Shown here piece after piece: positions 8,494 through 17,228 of a stretch of DNA of 64,000 bases. This DNA is from an uncultured Clostridia bacterium (lineage in GTDB: Bacteria; Bacillota; Clostridia; Oscillospirales; Ruminococcaceae), in NCBI GenBank assembly GCA_947625735.1, contig CANQPL010000013.1:1-64000 (forward strand), written 5' to 3'. Position numbers and translations under genes: made by a program. Under the pieces are notes generated by a model. It saw only the letters and a program-made list of their open reading frames with translations. It was not told where the DNA came from and made no database searches. The first letter of the stretch is position 1, and every line of letters begins with the position of its first letter.

Positions 8494-8799
8494 ATGCAAA
8501 ATATTTTAATATATGCGATAGTGATGATAATTATCCTGCTGCCGCTGTTCCGGGCGAAAAAAACGGCAGAGGTAAGGTCGCTTAAAAAACACCGTGAACG
8601 GGTAAAGCAGAACCTTACGGCGTTTATCCCCGGGTATATAGGCAGAGAATGCCGCATATTCCTGACGGACAGCACCAACCTTACCGGCAAGCCCGAATCC
8701 GTCTGCGAGGGGTGGATCACCGTCCGCACAAAGGAGGAAATACAGGTCATAAACGGCGGATATATCAGTCGGATAGAACCTGTAAAGGTCAAAAAATAA
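8494..8799 (+). CDS. Membrane-anchored Sm-like paralogue
   Basis: A 101-residue protein with one N-terminal membrane helix (residues 3-20), a basic linker and a C-terminal domain paralogous to the previous gene: EC-x18-GWITVR-x4-EIQVIN-x3-YISRI. The arrangement soluble copy plus anchored copy is unusual. ATG at 8494 follows GGGGGACGG. Function is unknown. A structure prediction of both proteins would show whether the barrel is complete in each. Confidence 0.6.
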   Translation: MQNILIYAIVMIIILLPLFRAKKTAEVRSLKKHRERVKQNLTAFIPGYIGRECRIFLTDSTNLTGKPESVCEGWITVRTKEEIQVINGGYISRIEPVKVKK

Positions 8800-8832
8800 C
8801 TATGCTATGGGAATGAACGGGAGGACGCTTCT

Positions 8833-9180
8833 TTGAATGATATTGAAAAGCTGAAAAAGAATTATCTTCCCATGACGGAAACCGCCTTTTATATCCTGCT
8901 TTCCCTCAGTGAACCGAGACACGGCTACGGGATCGCAAAGTATGTTTCGGAGCTTACGGAAAACCGGATAAAATTAGGGTCGGGTACCATCTACGGGACA
9001 CTCACAAAAATGCAGAGAGACAGCCTTATCCGTATATTTGACGACAGCGATAAAAAGGTGATCTACGAAATTACCGAAAACGGCATCGCTCTGCTGCACT
9101 GTGAGATCGATCGCATCAAATGCCTGTACGCTGATGCAGCAAGGGAAGAAAATAAATTTAACGTTATCGGAGAAAAATAA
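8833..9180 (+). CDS. PadR-family transcriptional regulator
   Basis: A 115-residue winged-helix repressor. The start is TTG at 8833 behind GGGAGGA; no in-frame ATG fits. The N-terminal half carries the family signature: TETAFYILLSLSEPRHGYGI, then the recognition region LGSGTIYGTLTKMQRDSLI and the wing around DKKVIYEITENG. The C-terminal helix would form the dimer arm. It is embedded in the operon whose promoter carries two palindromes of PadR type, so it probably represses its own operon and is relieved by a small molecule or membrane stress. The gene behind it starts 1 base after its stop. Confidence 0.9.
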   Translation: MNDIEKLKKNYLPMTETAFYILLSLSEPRHGYGIAKYVSELTENRIKLGSGTIYGTLTKMQRDSLIRIFDDSDKKVIYEITENGIALLHCEIDRIKCLYADAAREENKFNVIGEK

Positions 9181-9181
9181 A

Positions 9182-10351
9182 ATGAAAAAGAAATTTTTCC
9201 CATTCTGGTTCATAAACGTAATAAGCACCGAAGAAAAGCTCATGAAACTTTCCGGAAACGGACTTCATCTTTCGGATATGTCCTATTACAAGGGGGTATT
9301 CGTTTTTGAGGAGGGGGAGCAGAAACAGGAGCGCTACCGCATATGTCCCTCAAAGGGCTGCGGCGGAGAGCCTCCCAAGGGGCTGGCGGAAAGCGGCTGG
9401 GAACGTGTCTGCGGCGGAAAAAATTACTATGTGGTGAAAAATCCCGATCCCGATGTAAAAAACGTCCCCGCCTACGACAAGTGGAAAACCTGCAACCGCT
9501 TATGGCTCTACGGCACATATATGCTGTTCTGCTTTGCTCTGGGAGTGATCATCGGCTTTTTTTCAAACGTTTTATATAATGATAAGACCCCCACGCCCTG
9601 CGAAACAGCGGCGATCGTCATTCTGCTGACTGTTACGCTCATACCGATGATAATTCTCTTCAAGGCAAACAGACGGCTTGCAAAAACCGATACCGATCTG
9701 GGACTGGGCGGCAAGGTATTTAAAACCGTTCCGAAAGAGAATATCCTCTACACCCCCGAAGAGGAAAAGCAGATGTTAAAGGACGGGCGTATGATGAAAA
9801 AGTTTCTGCCGGGCTGGTTCTACGCTCCCGACAAGACTGCGGAAATGGTGGAAAAGCTGGCTCTTGAAGGGTGGAAATTCTACCGCTTTGATGAGGTCGG
9901 CATCGGTATGTACTTTATAAAAAGCGAACCCTGTCACCTGATATTTGTTACGGATTATCAGAACGAAGCCCGTGACGAGTATTTCACAAATGCCCGTGAG
10001 GATGGCTGGAAACTGGAATTTACCTCCATTACAAGGATACAGTGCCTTGTGGTGTGGACAAAGGAATATGCCGAGGGAGATGAGCCGCCCCGGTTTTACA
10101 GCGATATGGAGGAAATGCTGAAATATGCCCGCCGTATGGCGATCACTTTCGGACTTGGTTTCTTTTTCCTTGTCGCTGTCATCGCCTTTGATATTTCCAT
10201 TTACCGGGATATGTACACGGAGTCGCCCTTTCTTGCCGTATTCATGCCGGTCATGTGTGTTGCACTCATGGCGGAGCTGGGCTTTTTCGGTGGAAAAACT
10301 CTGGGATTTTACATAAGAACAAAGAAAAAATACAATAATATAAACAGATGA
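9182..10351 (+). CDS. DUF2812 membrane protein with internal duplication
   Basis: A 389-residue protein from the DUF2812 group, which commonly accompanies PadR regulators. It consists of two similar halves: a soluble DUF2812 unit starting KKFFPFWF, then two membrane helices (about 110-160); and a second unit starting KKFLPGWF at about residue 203, again followed by two helices (about 320-375). Both units contain a Gly-Trp pair (ESGWERV, EDGWKLE). ATG at 9182 lies directly after the padR stop, implying translational coupling. The role is unknown; a sensor or partner of PadR is inferred from gene context. Confidence 0.8.
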   Translation: MKKKFFPFWFINVISTEEKLMKLSGNGLHLSDMSYYKGVFVFEEGEQKQERYRICPSKGCGGEPPKGLAESGWERVCGGKNYYVVKNPDPDVKNVPAYDKWKTCNRLWLYGTYMLFCFALGVIIGFFSNVLYNDKTPTPCETAAIVILLTVTLIPMIILFKANRRLAKTDTDLGLGGKVFKTVPKENILYTPEEEKQMLKDGRMMKKFLPGWFYAPDKTAEMVEKLALEGWKFYRFDEVGIGMYFIKSEPCHLIFVTDYQNEARDEYFTNAREDGWKLEFTSITRIQCLVVWTKEYAEGDEPPRFYSDMEEMLKYARRMAITFGLGFFFLVAVIAFDISIYRDMYTESPFLAVFMPVMCVALMAELGFFGGKTLGFYIRTKKKYNNINR

Positions 10352-10369
10352 TCTTAAAGGAGAATATTT

Positions 10370-11476
10370 ATGGAATACAGCGAGCTTTATTCAGACAAAA
10401 TCACCCCCGCCCCCGATGATGAGGATCCTGTAATACTCAGGAGACGTGTAAAACGCAGCTACGGCTGGTCAGGACTTTCTATGGTGTTCCAGCTTCTCAT
10501 CTCCCTTGCTGTTTCAATGGTCATAAGCATTGGTGTAGGCATTTACAGCGGTTTCACGGAGGCACAGCAGTCCATAGACGATCCCGCTAAGGCGCAGCAG
10601 CAGATAATGGACAACGTTACCGCCATTACCTCTGATCCCCTCTTTACCATTTCGGTCAATTCGGTCTGCTATCTTTGCGCAAATCTATTAGCGGCTGTAA
10701 TAGGCATCTCGGCGTTAAAAACATTCCGTATGAAAGACCTGTTCGGCAAACAGAAACTTCCCGCCGCAGATATCTGTCCGGGCGCTCTTGCGGTGCTTGG
10801 ACTTCAGGCGATCTCCATTTTTATACAGAATATCGTTGTAAGTCTGACGGGCATGAACGGCATTTCGGAGGAAACTGCGGCGGTCATGAGTTTTTCGGAC
10901 AACACCGCTGCCAACATAATCATGCTTATATACTTTATTATAATAGCTCCCGTTACAGAGGAGATACTGATGAGGGGATTTGTGATGAATGCCCTGTCCC
11001 CCATTGACAGAAGATTTGCACTTATTGCCTCCTCACTGTTCTTCGGACTTATGCATGGAAATTTCAATCAGATGTTCAACGGTTTCCTGCTGGGGCTGCT
11101 TCTGGGCTGTATCGCCATGAAGAGCGGCTCTGTAAAGTCCTCCATTATCGCACACATGGCTGCAAATATAAACGCCATGTTCTGCGCCTATGTCTATGAG
11201 TACCGTATGCTTGCCGCTTCGGGGGCAGATGCAGCAGGTACAGCCGAGATGATACACTTTGCCGTGCTTTTTGTGATCGGCATTATCGCTCTTGTATTCT
11301 TCTTAAAAAGAAACGGCTTTATCCGTCCCGAAACACCCGCTATGGCAGGAAACGAAATTTCCCTCCCTGCAAAGGGACTGACATGGCAGACACTGGCAAA
11401 ATGTCCCTCCGCATGGGTGGTAGCAATTTTCTACATTGCTTACGGAGTATTGTCACTGACACCGATGACAGTCTGA
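10370..11476 (+). CDS. CPBP-family intramembrane glutamic endopeptidase
   Basis: A 368-residue polytopic protein with the CAAX/CPBP (Abi) active site: EEILMRGF in one helix, FFGLMHGNFNQ in the next, and the HMAANINA segment. These provide the Glu-Glu, Arg and His residues of the family. Eight or so hydrophobic segments are present, with a soluble N-terminus. In Gram-positive bacteria relatives take part in bacteriocin immunity or membrane-protein processing. It is the last gene of the PadR operon; ATG follows AAAGGAG. Confidence 0.88.
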   Translation: MEYSELYSDKITPAPDDEDPVILRRRVKRSYGWSGLSMVFQLLISLAVSMVISIGVGIYSGFTEAQQSIDDPAKAQQQIMDNVTAITSDPLFTISVNSVCYLCANLLAAVIGISALKTFRMKDLFGKQKLPAADICPGALAVLGLQAISIFIQNIVVSLTGMNGISEETAAVMSFSDNTAANIIMLIYFIIIAPVTEEILMRGFVMNALSPIDRRFALIASSLFFGLMHGNFNQMFNGFLLGLLLGCIAMKSGSVKSSIIAHMAANINAMFCAYVYEYRMLAASGADAAGTAEMIHFAVLFVIGIIALVFFLKRNGFIRPETPAMAGNEISLPAKGLTWQTLAKCPSAWVVAIFYIAYGVLSLTPMTV

Positions 11477-11505
11477 AAAAGCGGAAAAAAATTTCAAAAA
11501 ACCCC

Positions 11506-11534
11506 TTTACAAACCGAAAAAAGTGTGATATAAT
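11506..11534 (+). promoter_or_regulatory. Promoter for rpsO
   Basis: TTTACA (11506-11511), 17-base spacer, TATAAT (11529-11534). It lies directly after the CPBP gene and drives rpsO. Confidence 0.8.
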
Positions 11535-11540
11535 TACTCT

Positions 11541-11660
11541 TAGTGCGGCTGTGATAAGGCGCAGCCGCATGATCCCTGTACTCAGCTTACGGGTAAAGCC
11601 CCTTGTGGGAGAATGCCTGCCGTCTGCCGGGGCGGGGAAATATTAAAAAGAGGTGTATTT
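11541..11660 (+). promoter_or_regulatory. Structured rpsO leader, possible S15 autoregulation site
   Basis: About 120 bases of untranslated leader contain a strong hairpin (TGCGGCTG paired with CAGCCGCA) followed by GC-rich segments that can pair near the ribosome site. rpsO leaders in several bacteria bind S15 to shut off translation. The placement fits, but I cannot match a specific S15-binding fold by eye. Confidence 0.45.
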
Positions 11661-11663
11661 TTT

Positions 11664-11930
11664 ATGATGCGCAAAGAAGAAAAGGACGCTGTTATCGCCG
11701 CTAACAGACTGAGCGATAACGACACAGGTTCACCCGAAGTTCAGATCGCCATTCTCTCAAAGAGAATAAACGACCTTACCGAACATCTTAAGGTTCACAA
11801 GAATGACCACCATTCCAGAAGAGGCCTTTACAAGATGATCGGTCACAGACGTAACCTGTTAGGCTATCTTCAGAAAAAGGATATCGCAAGATATCGTGCT
11901 ATCGTAGAGAAGCTGGGTCTGCGTAAATAA
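11664..11930 (+). CDS. rpsO: Small ribosomal subunit protein S15
   Basis: S15 binds the 16S rRNA three-way junction early in assembly of the small subunit. The 88-residue length is normal. The signature regions [25 protein letters not shown] and [12 protein letters not shown] are all present. The start is the first ATG of the pair at 11664/11667, after AGAGGTG. A terminator follows 15 bases after the stop, and pnp comes next, the common rpsO-pnp order. Confidence 0.97.
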   Translation: MMRKEEKDAVIAANRLSDNDTGSPEVQIAILSKRINDLTEHLKVHKNDHHSRRGLYKMIGHRRNLLGYLQKKDIARYRAIVEKLGLRK

Positions 11931-11945
11931 ACCCATGCGAGTCGG

Positions 11946-11984
11946 GGCAGCTTGTAAAGGTGTATTCCTTTACACTGCCTTTTT
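11946..11984 (+). terminator. rpsO terminator
   Basis: GGCAG-TTGTAAAGG pairs with CCTTTACA-CTGCC and is followed by a run of T. It separates rpsO from pnp, perhaps allowing partial read-through. Confidence 0.75.
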
Positions 11985-12038
11985 GCCGTTTACAGAGTGC
12001 GGGACAGTTTAGCATTAAATCGGGGCTGTGAAATGCTT

Positions 12039-12076
12039 GGTGCAGTTCGCCGCTCGGCTTTATTGCTGACTGTACC
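12039..12076 (+). promoter_or_regulatory. Stem-loop in the pnp leader
   Basis: GGTGCAGT (12039-12046) pairs with ACTGTACC (12069-12076), with one G-U pair, 33 bases upstream of the start codon. In other bacteria a leader stem before pnp is the RNase III/PNPase autoregulation site; that role is inferred from position. Confidence 0.4.
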
Positions 12077-12109
12077 GCCGTTATATTAATTTATCGGAGG
12101 TATTTTTGA

Positions 12110-14242
12110 ATGAACCAAATGAAAGTTTTTGACAAGCACAGAATTTTTAAGACCACATTTGCCGGCAGAGAATTGACCGTTGAAACAGGCAAGACCTGTG
12201 AGCTTTCCAACGGCTCATGCTGGGTAAGATACGGCGATACCGTGGTAATGGCAAACGTCACCGCCAGTGTAAAGCCCAGAGAGGGCATAGATTTCTTCCC
12301 TCTTTCGGTTGACTATGAGGAAAAACTCTACTCTGTAGGCAGGATACCCGGCTCATTTACCAAAAGAGAGGGCAAGCCCTCTGAAAAGGCAATACTCACA
12401 TCACGTGCGGTTGACCGTCCTATCCGTCCCCTTTTCCCCAAGGATATGAGGAATGATGTATCAGTTGTAATGACAGTTCTCTCCGTTGATATTGACAATT
12501 CCCCCGAAATAGTGGGCATGATCGCCACGTCTGTAGCTATTGCCATATCCGATATCCCGTGGAACGGTCCTATAGGCGGCATAAGCGTTGGTCTTGTGGA
12601 CGGTGAAATAGTCCTGAATCCTACATTGGAGCAGCGCAGAAGAAACGATCTTGACCTTACCGTGGCAGGTACTATGGATAAAGTCGTCATGATCGAGGCG
12701 GGCGCCAATGAGGTTGACGATGATACCATGCTCAAAGCCATTATTACAGGTCATGAGGAGATAAAGAAGATAGTCGCTTTCATAAACGATATCGCTTCTC
12801 AGATAGGCAAGAAAAAGTTTGAGTTTGAGTCCATGGAAGTTGACCACGATATGTTTGATGCCATTGAAGCATTTGCAGCAGACAGAGTGAAAGTCGCTCT
12901 TGATACTGACGACAAGAACAAGCGTGAGGAAATGCTCAACCCCATTAAGGACGATATACACGCCGAATTTGACGAAAAATATCCCGAACAGCTGCTTATG
13001 ATAGATGAGTGCATCTATAAGCTGCAAAAAAAGATAGTCAGAAACTGGCTCTATGAGGGCAAGCGTGTTGACGGCAGAGGTCTTGACGATATCCGTCCTC
13101 TGGCAGCTGAGGTAGGCGTACTTCCCAGAGTTCACGGCTCAGGACTTTTTACAAGAGGTCAGACACAGGTGCTTACCATTGCCACATTAGGTCCTGTAAG
13201 CGATGCTCAGAGGATAGACGGTCTTGATGAAGAGGATTCCAAAAGATATATGCACCACTATAATTTCCCCTCCTATTCGGTAGGCGAAACTAAGCCGTCA
13301 AGAGGTCCGGGCAGACGTGAGATAGGTCACGGCGCACTGGCTGAAAGGGCACTTGCTCCTGTTATCCCCTCTGTTGAGGAGTTCCCCTATGCATTAAGGC
13401 TTGTTTCTGAGGTGCTGTCCTCCAACGGTTCTACCTCACAGGGTTCTATCTGCGGCTCTACTCTTGCGCTGATGGACGCAGGCGTACCCATAAAAGCACC
13501 CGTTGCAGGAATTTCCTGCGGTCTTATCACAAGAGATGACGGCTCATTCCAGACAATGGTAGACATTCAGGGACTGGAGGATTTCTTCGGTGACATGGAC
13601 TTTAAGGTAGGCGGCACAAAGAAGGGTATCACCGCAATTCAGGTTGATATAAAGGTAGACGGTCTTACCTACGACATTATCAGGGAGGCATTTGCAAAGA
13701 CTCACAAGGCAAGAGATTATATCCTTGATGAGGTAATGCTCAAGGCTATTCCCGAGCCTCGTCCCGAGGTAGGCAAGTATGCACCTAAAATGCTCCAGAC
13801 AAGAGTGCCTGTTGACAAGATAAGAGAGGTTATCGGTCAGGGCGGCAAGGTTATACAGAAGATATCCGCAGACTGCAATGTAAAGATCGACATTAACGAT
13901 GACGGCAGCGTATTCATCAGCGGAATTGACCTTGCCAATGCAAAGAAAGCTCAGCGCATTGTGGATACCATTGCAAACGGTCCCGAGGTTGGGGCTATCT
14001 ACAGGGGCAAGGTTGTAAAGCTCATGAACTTCGGCGCATTTGTGGAAATCGTTCCCGGCATGGACGGACTTGTTCACATCTCAAAGCTGGACAAGCAGAG
14101 AGTGGAAAAGGTGGAGGATATCGTTTCCGTAGGCGATGAAATAGTCGTTAAGGTAATGGAGATAGACAGCCAGAACAGAATAAATCTTTCCCGTAAGGAC
14201 GCACTTTTTGACCTTGAAGCCAAGAGAAATTCCCAGAAGTGA
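12110..14242 (+). CDS. pnp: Polynucleotide phosphorylase
   Basis: PNPase degrades RNA from the 3' end using phosphate and works in mRNA turnover. The 710-residue length is normal. Two RNase PH domains are visible (first with FFPLSVDYEEKLYSVGRIPGSF, second with LFTRGQTQVLTIATLG and the GSTSQGSICGSTLALMDAG active region), then a KH domain with IGQGGKVIQKI at about 570 and an S1 domain from about 625 with GAFVEIVPGMDGLVHIS. ATG at 12110 follows CGGAGG. Confidence 0.97.
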   Translation: MNQMKVFDKHRIFKTTFAGRELTVETGKTCELSNGSCWVRYGDTVVMANVTASVKPREGIDFFPLSVDYEEKLYSVGRIPGSFTKREGKPSEKAILTSRAVDRPIRPLFPKDMRNDVSVVMTVLSVDIDNSPEIVGMIATSVAIAISDIPWNGPIGGISVGLVDGEIVLNPTLEQRRRNDLDLTVAGTMDKVVMIEAGANEVDDDTMLKAIITGHEEIKKIVAFINDIASQIGKKKFEFESMEVDHDMFDAIEAFAADRVKVALDTDDKNKREEMLNPIKDDIHAEFDEKYPEQLLMIDECIYKLQKKIVRNWLYEGKRVDGRGLDDIRPLAAEVGVLPRVHGSGLFTRGQTQVLTIATLGPVSDAQRIDGLDEEDSKRYMHHYNFPSYSVGETKPSRGPGRREIGHGALAERALAPVIPSVEEFPYALRLVSEVLSSNGSTSQGSICGSTLALMDAGVPIKAPVAGISCGLITRDDGSFQTMVDIQGLEDFFGDMDFKVGGTKKGITAIQVDIKVDGLTYDIIREAFAKTHKARDYILDEVMLKAIPEPRPEVGKYAPKMLQTRVPVDKIREVIGQGGKVIQKISADCNVKIDINDDGSVFISGIDLANAKKAQRIVDTIANGPEVGAIYRGKVVKLMNFGAFVEIVPGMDGLVHISKLDKQRVEKVEDIVSVGDEIVVKVMEIDSQNRINLSRKDALFDLEAKRNSQK

Positions 14243-14264
14243 TCCTTTTTCGGCAAAAAGATAC

Positions 14265-14299
14265 GGGCAGCACTGCTATTTTGCAGCGCTGCCCTTTTT
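14265..14299 (+). terminator. pnp terminator
   Basis: GGGCAGC at 14265-14271 pairs with GCTGCCC at 14288-14294, followed by TTTTT. Confidence 0.8.
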
Positions 14300-14334
14300 G
14301 ATGTGCAGATCTTGCTGATATTCAGAGAACAAAT

Positions 14335-14365
14335 AAAAAAGCGCCCCGGAAATCACCGCAGCGCC
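14335..14365 (-). terminator. queH terminator
   Basis: On the minus strand GCGC-x2-CGG pairs with CCG-x2-GCGC, followed by six T. It lies 9 bases past the queH stop. Confidence 0.6.
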
Positions 14366-14373
14366 ATGATATA

Positions 14374-15000
14374 CTATTCTGAAAGTCCCCGCTCTCTCAT
14401 TGAAAAAACGCAGCCGCAGTAGTTCTGCCTGTAAATGCCGTATTCACGGGAAAGCTCTGTGGAGCGCAGATAACCGCCCTTTTTCTTGAAATCCGAAAAA
14501 AGATAGGGAACGCCGTACTCATGGGAAAGCTCCTCTCCGATAGCATTGAGAACCTCCGCATTTTTAAGAGGACTTATTGAAAGAGTGGTAGTAAAATAAT
14601 CGAAGGACATCTGCGCCGCTTTTTCTGCCGTTTCCTCAAGCCGCAGTCTGTAGCAGGCAAAACACCGCTCTCCCCCCTCGGGGATATGTTCAAGACCCCT
14701 TACCGCTTCATAGAACCGCTCACTTTGATGTTCTGTGCCAATAAAGCCTATGGGGTTTGCTGCGGGAAAAAGAGAAATGAACCGCTCCTGCTCCTCACGG
14801 CGTTTATAAAATTCCTCAGGCGGGTAAATGTTCGGGTCATAATAAAAAACCGTTATCCGAAAATAACGGGAAAGATATTCAAGCACATAGCTTGAACAGG
14901 GCGCACAGCAACTGTGCAGCAGCAAAGACGGGGTCGTACCCTCGGGTATAGCTGCAATGATCCTGTCAAGCTCACGGCTGTAATTTTTCTTATTCTGCAT
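14374..15000 (-). CDS. queH: Epoxyqueuosine reductase QueH
   Basis: QueH reduces epoxyqueuosine to queuosine in tRNA, a non-homologous replacement of QueG. The 208-residue protein has the metal-binding pairs expected of the family: LLHSCCAPCSSYV near residue 30, RCFACYRLRLE around 120, and the C-terminal NYCGCVFS. The YYDPNIYP and TTTLSISPLKN blocks are also characteristic. It overlaps the upstream SGNH lipoprotein by 11 bases. Together with queD, queE and folE 10 kb away it shows that the cell makes queuosine itself. Confidence 0.93.
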   Translation of the reverse strand: MQNKKNYSRELDRIIAAIPEGTTPSLLLHSCCAPCSSYVLEYLSRYFRITVFYYDPNIYPPEEFYKRREEQERFISLFPAANPIGFIGTEHQSERFYEAVRGLEHIPEGGERCFACYRLRLEETAEKAAQMSFDYFTTTLSISPLKNAEVLNAIGEELSHEYGVPYLFSDFKKKGGYLRSTELSREYGIYRQNYCGCVFSMRERGLSE

Positions 15001-16567
15001 TTTTTGTATCCTTCAGAAAATCAGTATCAAAAGTGCTTGTCCCCGCCGTCACAAAGGGCTGAGGTTCTTCGGGCGCTTTTGTTTGTGCGGGTCCTGTCTT
15101 TTTGGGTGATGTTTCGGTGCGGGTTACCTGTTCTGTTTTTTTCGCAGATACGCTTGTCACGGTATTCTTGCTTACTGAGGCGGTCTTGCCTGCGGATACG
15201 GAGGTTTCGGAAAATGCTTCCTTTTCGGAAGATGTTACGGTAACGGTTTTTGGCTCATCAGCAGCTTTTGTTCCGCTTTCCGTTTCCTTTTTATCCTCTG
15301 CGGCGGCTGTCGTGGAGGACTCAGGTACAGAGGAAACATCAGTTTCCGCACCTGTTTCCGATGATGTCACATCAGCTTCATTTTTAAGTGCCTCCGCCTG
15401 CTCCTTATATGCAAGAAAATCTGTCACATCTGTCTGTATTTTGGAAAGCAGCGTCTTGTATGCAGGCGACTTGAAATGCATACCGTCCGACTCGGCATAG
15501 GTGTAATCAAAATAGCCGTTATCAGCCTTAAGCACCGAAGCTATATCCACAAAAAGCATACCCTTTGCACGGCAGTATGCAGAAAGGCTGTCATTATATT
15601 CGTTTATCTTTTCCATTACATTCACATCGGCGACTGTGCAGTCATATTCATATGTAACGGGCGGGACGCTGATTATAACAGGCTCAGCATCGGGACAGGT
15701 ATCCTTTATAAGCTCCACAAGCGTATCGGTGGAATCAAGCATATTGCTTACCGAAAGCCATTGGATTCCGTTTGAACCCAACATTATATATACACGGTCG
15801 GGAGAGGTGTAGGCAAGCATATCCGCAACGCCTATCTCACCATAGCAGGTGGACACATTCCTTGTAAGCACCGTTGACGGGTTCAGCCCTACCTTGGCAT
15901 AAACGTTTTTTTCGGGCAGGAAGCCGTACAGGGAATAGCCTGTGGAAATAGAATCACCGATAAAAAGATCAGATGCGAAAAAGTCGGAGCTGTATTCGGT
16001 TGAGGGTGTTTCCTTCTGCACGGCGGCAGCAGTCTGTGACGTCTGTGCTGTCTGAACTGTCTGAGCTGTAGTAACGGCAGATTCGGAGACTGCCGGAACG
16101 GTCTGAGAAACGGTCGTTGTTTCGGCGGAGGTCACCTCAGGGGCTTTTGTGCTTTTCGGCGGGACTGCATTTGTCGGGGACGTTTCGGAAGATCCGATCC
16201 TTTCAAGCTCCTCCATACTCATTACAGGTACGGCGGAAGTCTTTGAGGGTGCGGTGTCCGTAATCTCGTCAGAAGGCAATGTGGTCGTTTCTGAGGCAGT
16301 CTCAATTGAAGTGACGGTAGTTACCGTTGAAACAATTTCCCGGCTTTCTTCCGTTGTTTCAGATGTTGTATCGGAAACGTCAACTTCCCTTACAGTAGTT
16401 TCCGATGCAGTCACGGTCACATCATCGGTCTGTGTATCCTCATCGGTAACATTCGCATATACGGAGGAGCCGTTCTCGGAAGAGCAGGCAGCAAGCAGCA
16501 GCAAAAGCGCAGTAATTCCCGACAGCAAAAACAACTTTTTTCTGTCGGGTCTTGAATATAGTATCAT
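14990..16567 (-). CDS. SGNH hydrolase lipoprotein with Ser/Thr-rich linkers
   Basis: A 525-residue lipoprotein. I take the ATG at 16567, preceded by GAAAGGA, rather than one eight codons upstream. The lipobox LAAC puts the lipid on Cys28. Residues 30-190 are a Ser/Thr/Val/Glu-rich stalk. The hydrolase domain follows with GDS (Ser206), GSN (Asn266) and D-x2-H (Asp361, His364). A second Ser/Thr/Lys-rich tail of about 125 residues completes it. The low-complexity arms suggest extension through or across the wall. Esterase activity on a wall or dietary polysaccharide is inferred. queH overlaps its end. Confidence 0.8.
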   Translation of the reverse strand: MILYSRPDRKKLFLLSGITALLLLLAACSSENGSSVYANVTDEDTQTDDVTVTASETTVREVDVSDTTSETTEESREIVSTVTTVTSIETASETTTLPSDEITDTAPSKTSAVPVMSMEELERIGSSETSPTNAVPPKSTKAPEVTSAETTTVSQTVPAVSESAVTTAQTVQTAQTSQTAAAVQKETPSTEYSSDFFASDLFIGDSISTGYSLYGFLPEKNVYAKVGLNPSTVLTRNVSTCYGEIGVADMLAYTSPDRVYIMLGSNGIQWLSVSNMLDSTDTLVELIKDTCPDAEPVIISVPPVTYEYDCTVADVNVMEKINEYNDSLSAYCRAKGMLFVDIASVLKADNGYFDYTYAESDGMHFKSPAYKTLLSKIQTDVTDFLAYKEQAEALKNEADVTSSETGAETDVSSVPESSTTAAAEDKKETESGTKAADEPKTVTVTSSEKEAFSETSVSAGKTASVSKNTVTSVSAKKTEQVTRTETSPKKTGPAQTKAPEEPQPFVTAGTSTFDTDFLKDTKNAE

Positions 16568-16853
16568 TTCGGGATTATCCTTTCCATGCATGATTCATGC
16601 GAGCCTACCGTACCTTACGGCAAAGCCGCAAAGTACAGTATTTGTTCCGAATATTATTATAGCATATATTTCCCGAAAGTGAAATAGTTTCGGGTATAGA
16701 ATTTTTTAAAATTTTCCTCCCCTGATTTGGTGTTTTTGCAAAAAAAGGAAAAAACCAAACAAAAATATGTCAATTTGCAGTAACAATAGAATAAAAATAT
16801 GGTGAAAGTGCATAAATATGTATTAAGCCGATTCTGAAATTTCACAAAAGCAC

Positions 16854-16882
16854 TTGAAAAAATTTTTTGTATATGTTATCAT
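16854..16882 (+). promoter_or_regulatory. Extended -10 promoter for the structured RNA
   Basis: TTGAAA (16854-16859), 17-base spacer, TGT-TATCAT (-10 at 16877-16882) with the TG extension. Transcription should begin near 16889. Confidence 0.7.
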
Positions 16883-16888
16883 AATAAT

Positions 16889-17208
16889 CAAATCACCGAA
16901 ACAGGTCATATAGGACGGGAAAGCTGTGGGGCATGATTTCAGGGGTTCTCTTATGTATAATAATTTCATTATGATTTCAGAGTATTTTCACACGGTTTTC
17001 ACAAAAACGGGTTATTATTATAACGTACCCGAAAAAAGGGTACTCATTTGAGCTTTTATATGAGTACGTGTTACCCCTCGCGTCTCTATAAAAGAACCCC
17101 AATTTACGCTCTGCAAGGCTTTACCCCGGCTTTGCAGAGAATCCCCCATAATCCTATATCATGATCTGGCTCTCGGAGATATTCTCCGGGGGCGCTTTTT
17201 TTATTTTT
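16889..17208 (+). ncRNA. Candidate structured RNA of about 310 nt
   Basis: No coding potential is seen between a good promoter and a strong terminator. Long-range pairing closes the molecule: GGTCAT (16904-16909) with ATGATC (17161-17166) and ATAGGA (16910-16915) with TCCTAT (17152-17157). GGGG (16928-16931) then pairs with CCCC (within 17143-17147), and GGGGTTCT (16942-16949) with AGAACCCC (17093-17100). Between the last two stems is a bubble whose 3' side holds a hairpin (CTCTGCAA 17109-17116 with TTGCAGAG 17132-17139). An apical hairpin is GTACTCAT (17040-17047) with ATGAGTAC (17060-17067). A rod with a central bubble and 3'-side hairpin resembles 6S RNA but is longer, and no 6S, RNase P, tmRNA, SRP or riboswitch consensus was recognised. 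It could instead be the leader of the transporter gene 20 bases downstream. Confidence 0.6.
17169..17208 (+). terminator. Terminator of the structured RNA
   Basis: An 11-bp stem with two G-U pairs (17169-17179 with 17183-17193), a three-base loop and TTTTTTTATTTTT. It ends 20 bases before the transporter start codon, so it may also act as an attenuator. Confidence 0.85.
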
Positions 17209-17228
17209 ATGTAAGGATGGTTCTTTGT

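Noticed and set aside
16657-16845. A 62-codon minus-strand frame in the gap before the structured RNA
   Set aside because: Extremely AT-rich, Phe/Tyr/Lys composition, no ribosome site; likely chance.
16889-17208. An M-box or manganese riboswitch before the CNNM gene
   Set aside because: None of the conserved blocks of these riboswitches was found; the region is kept as an unidentified structured RNA.
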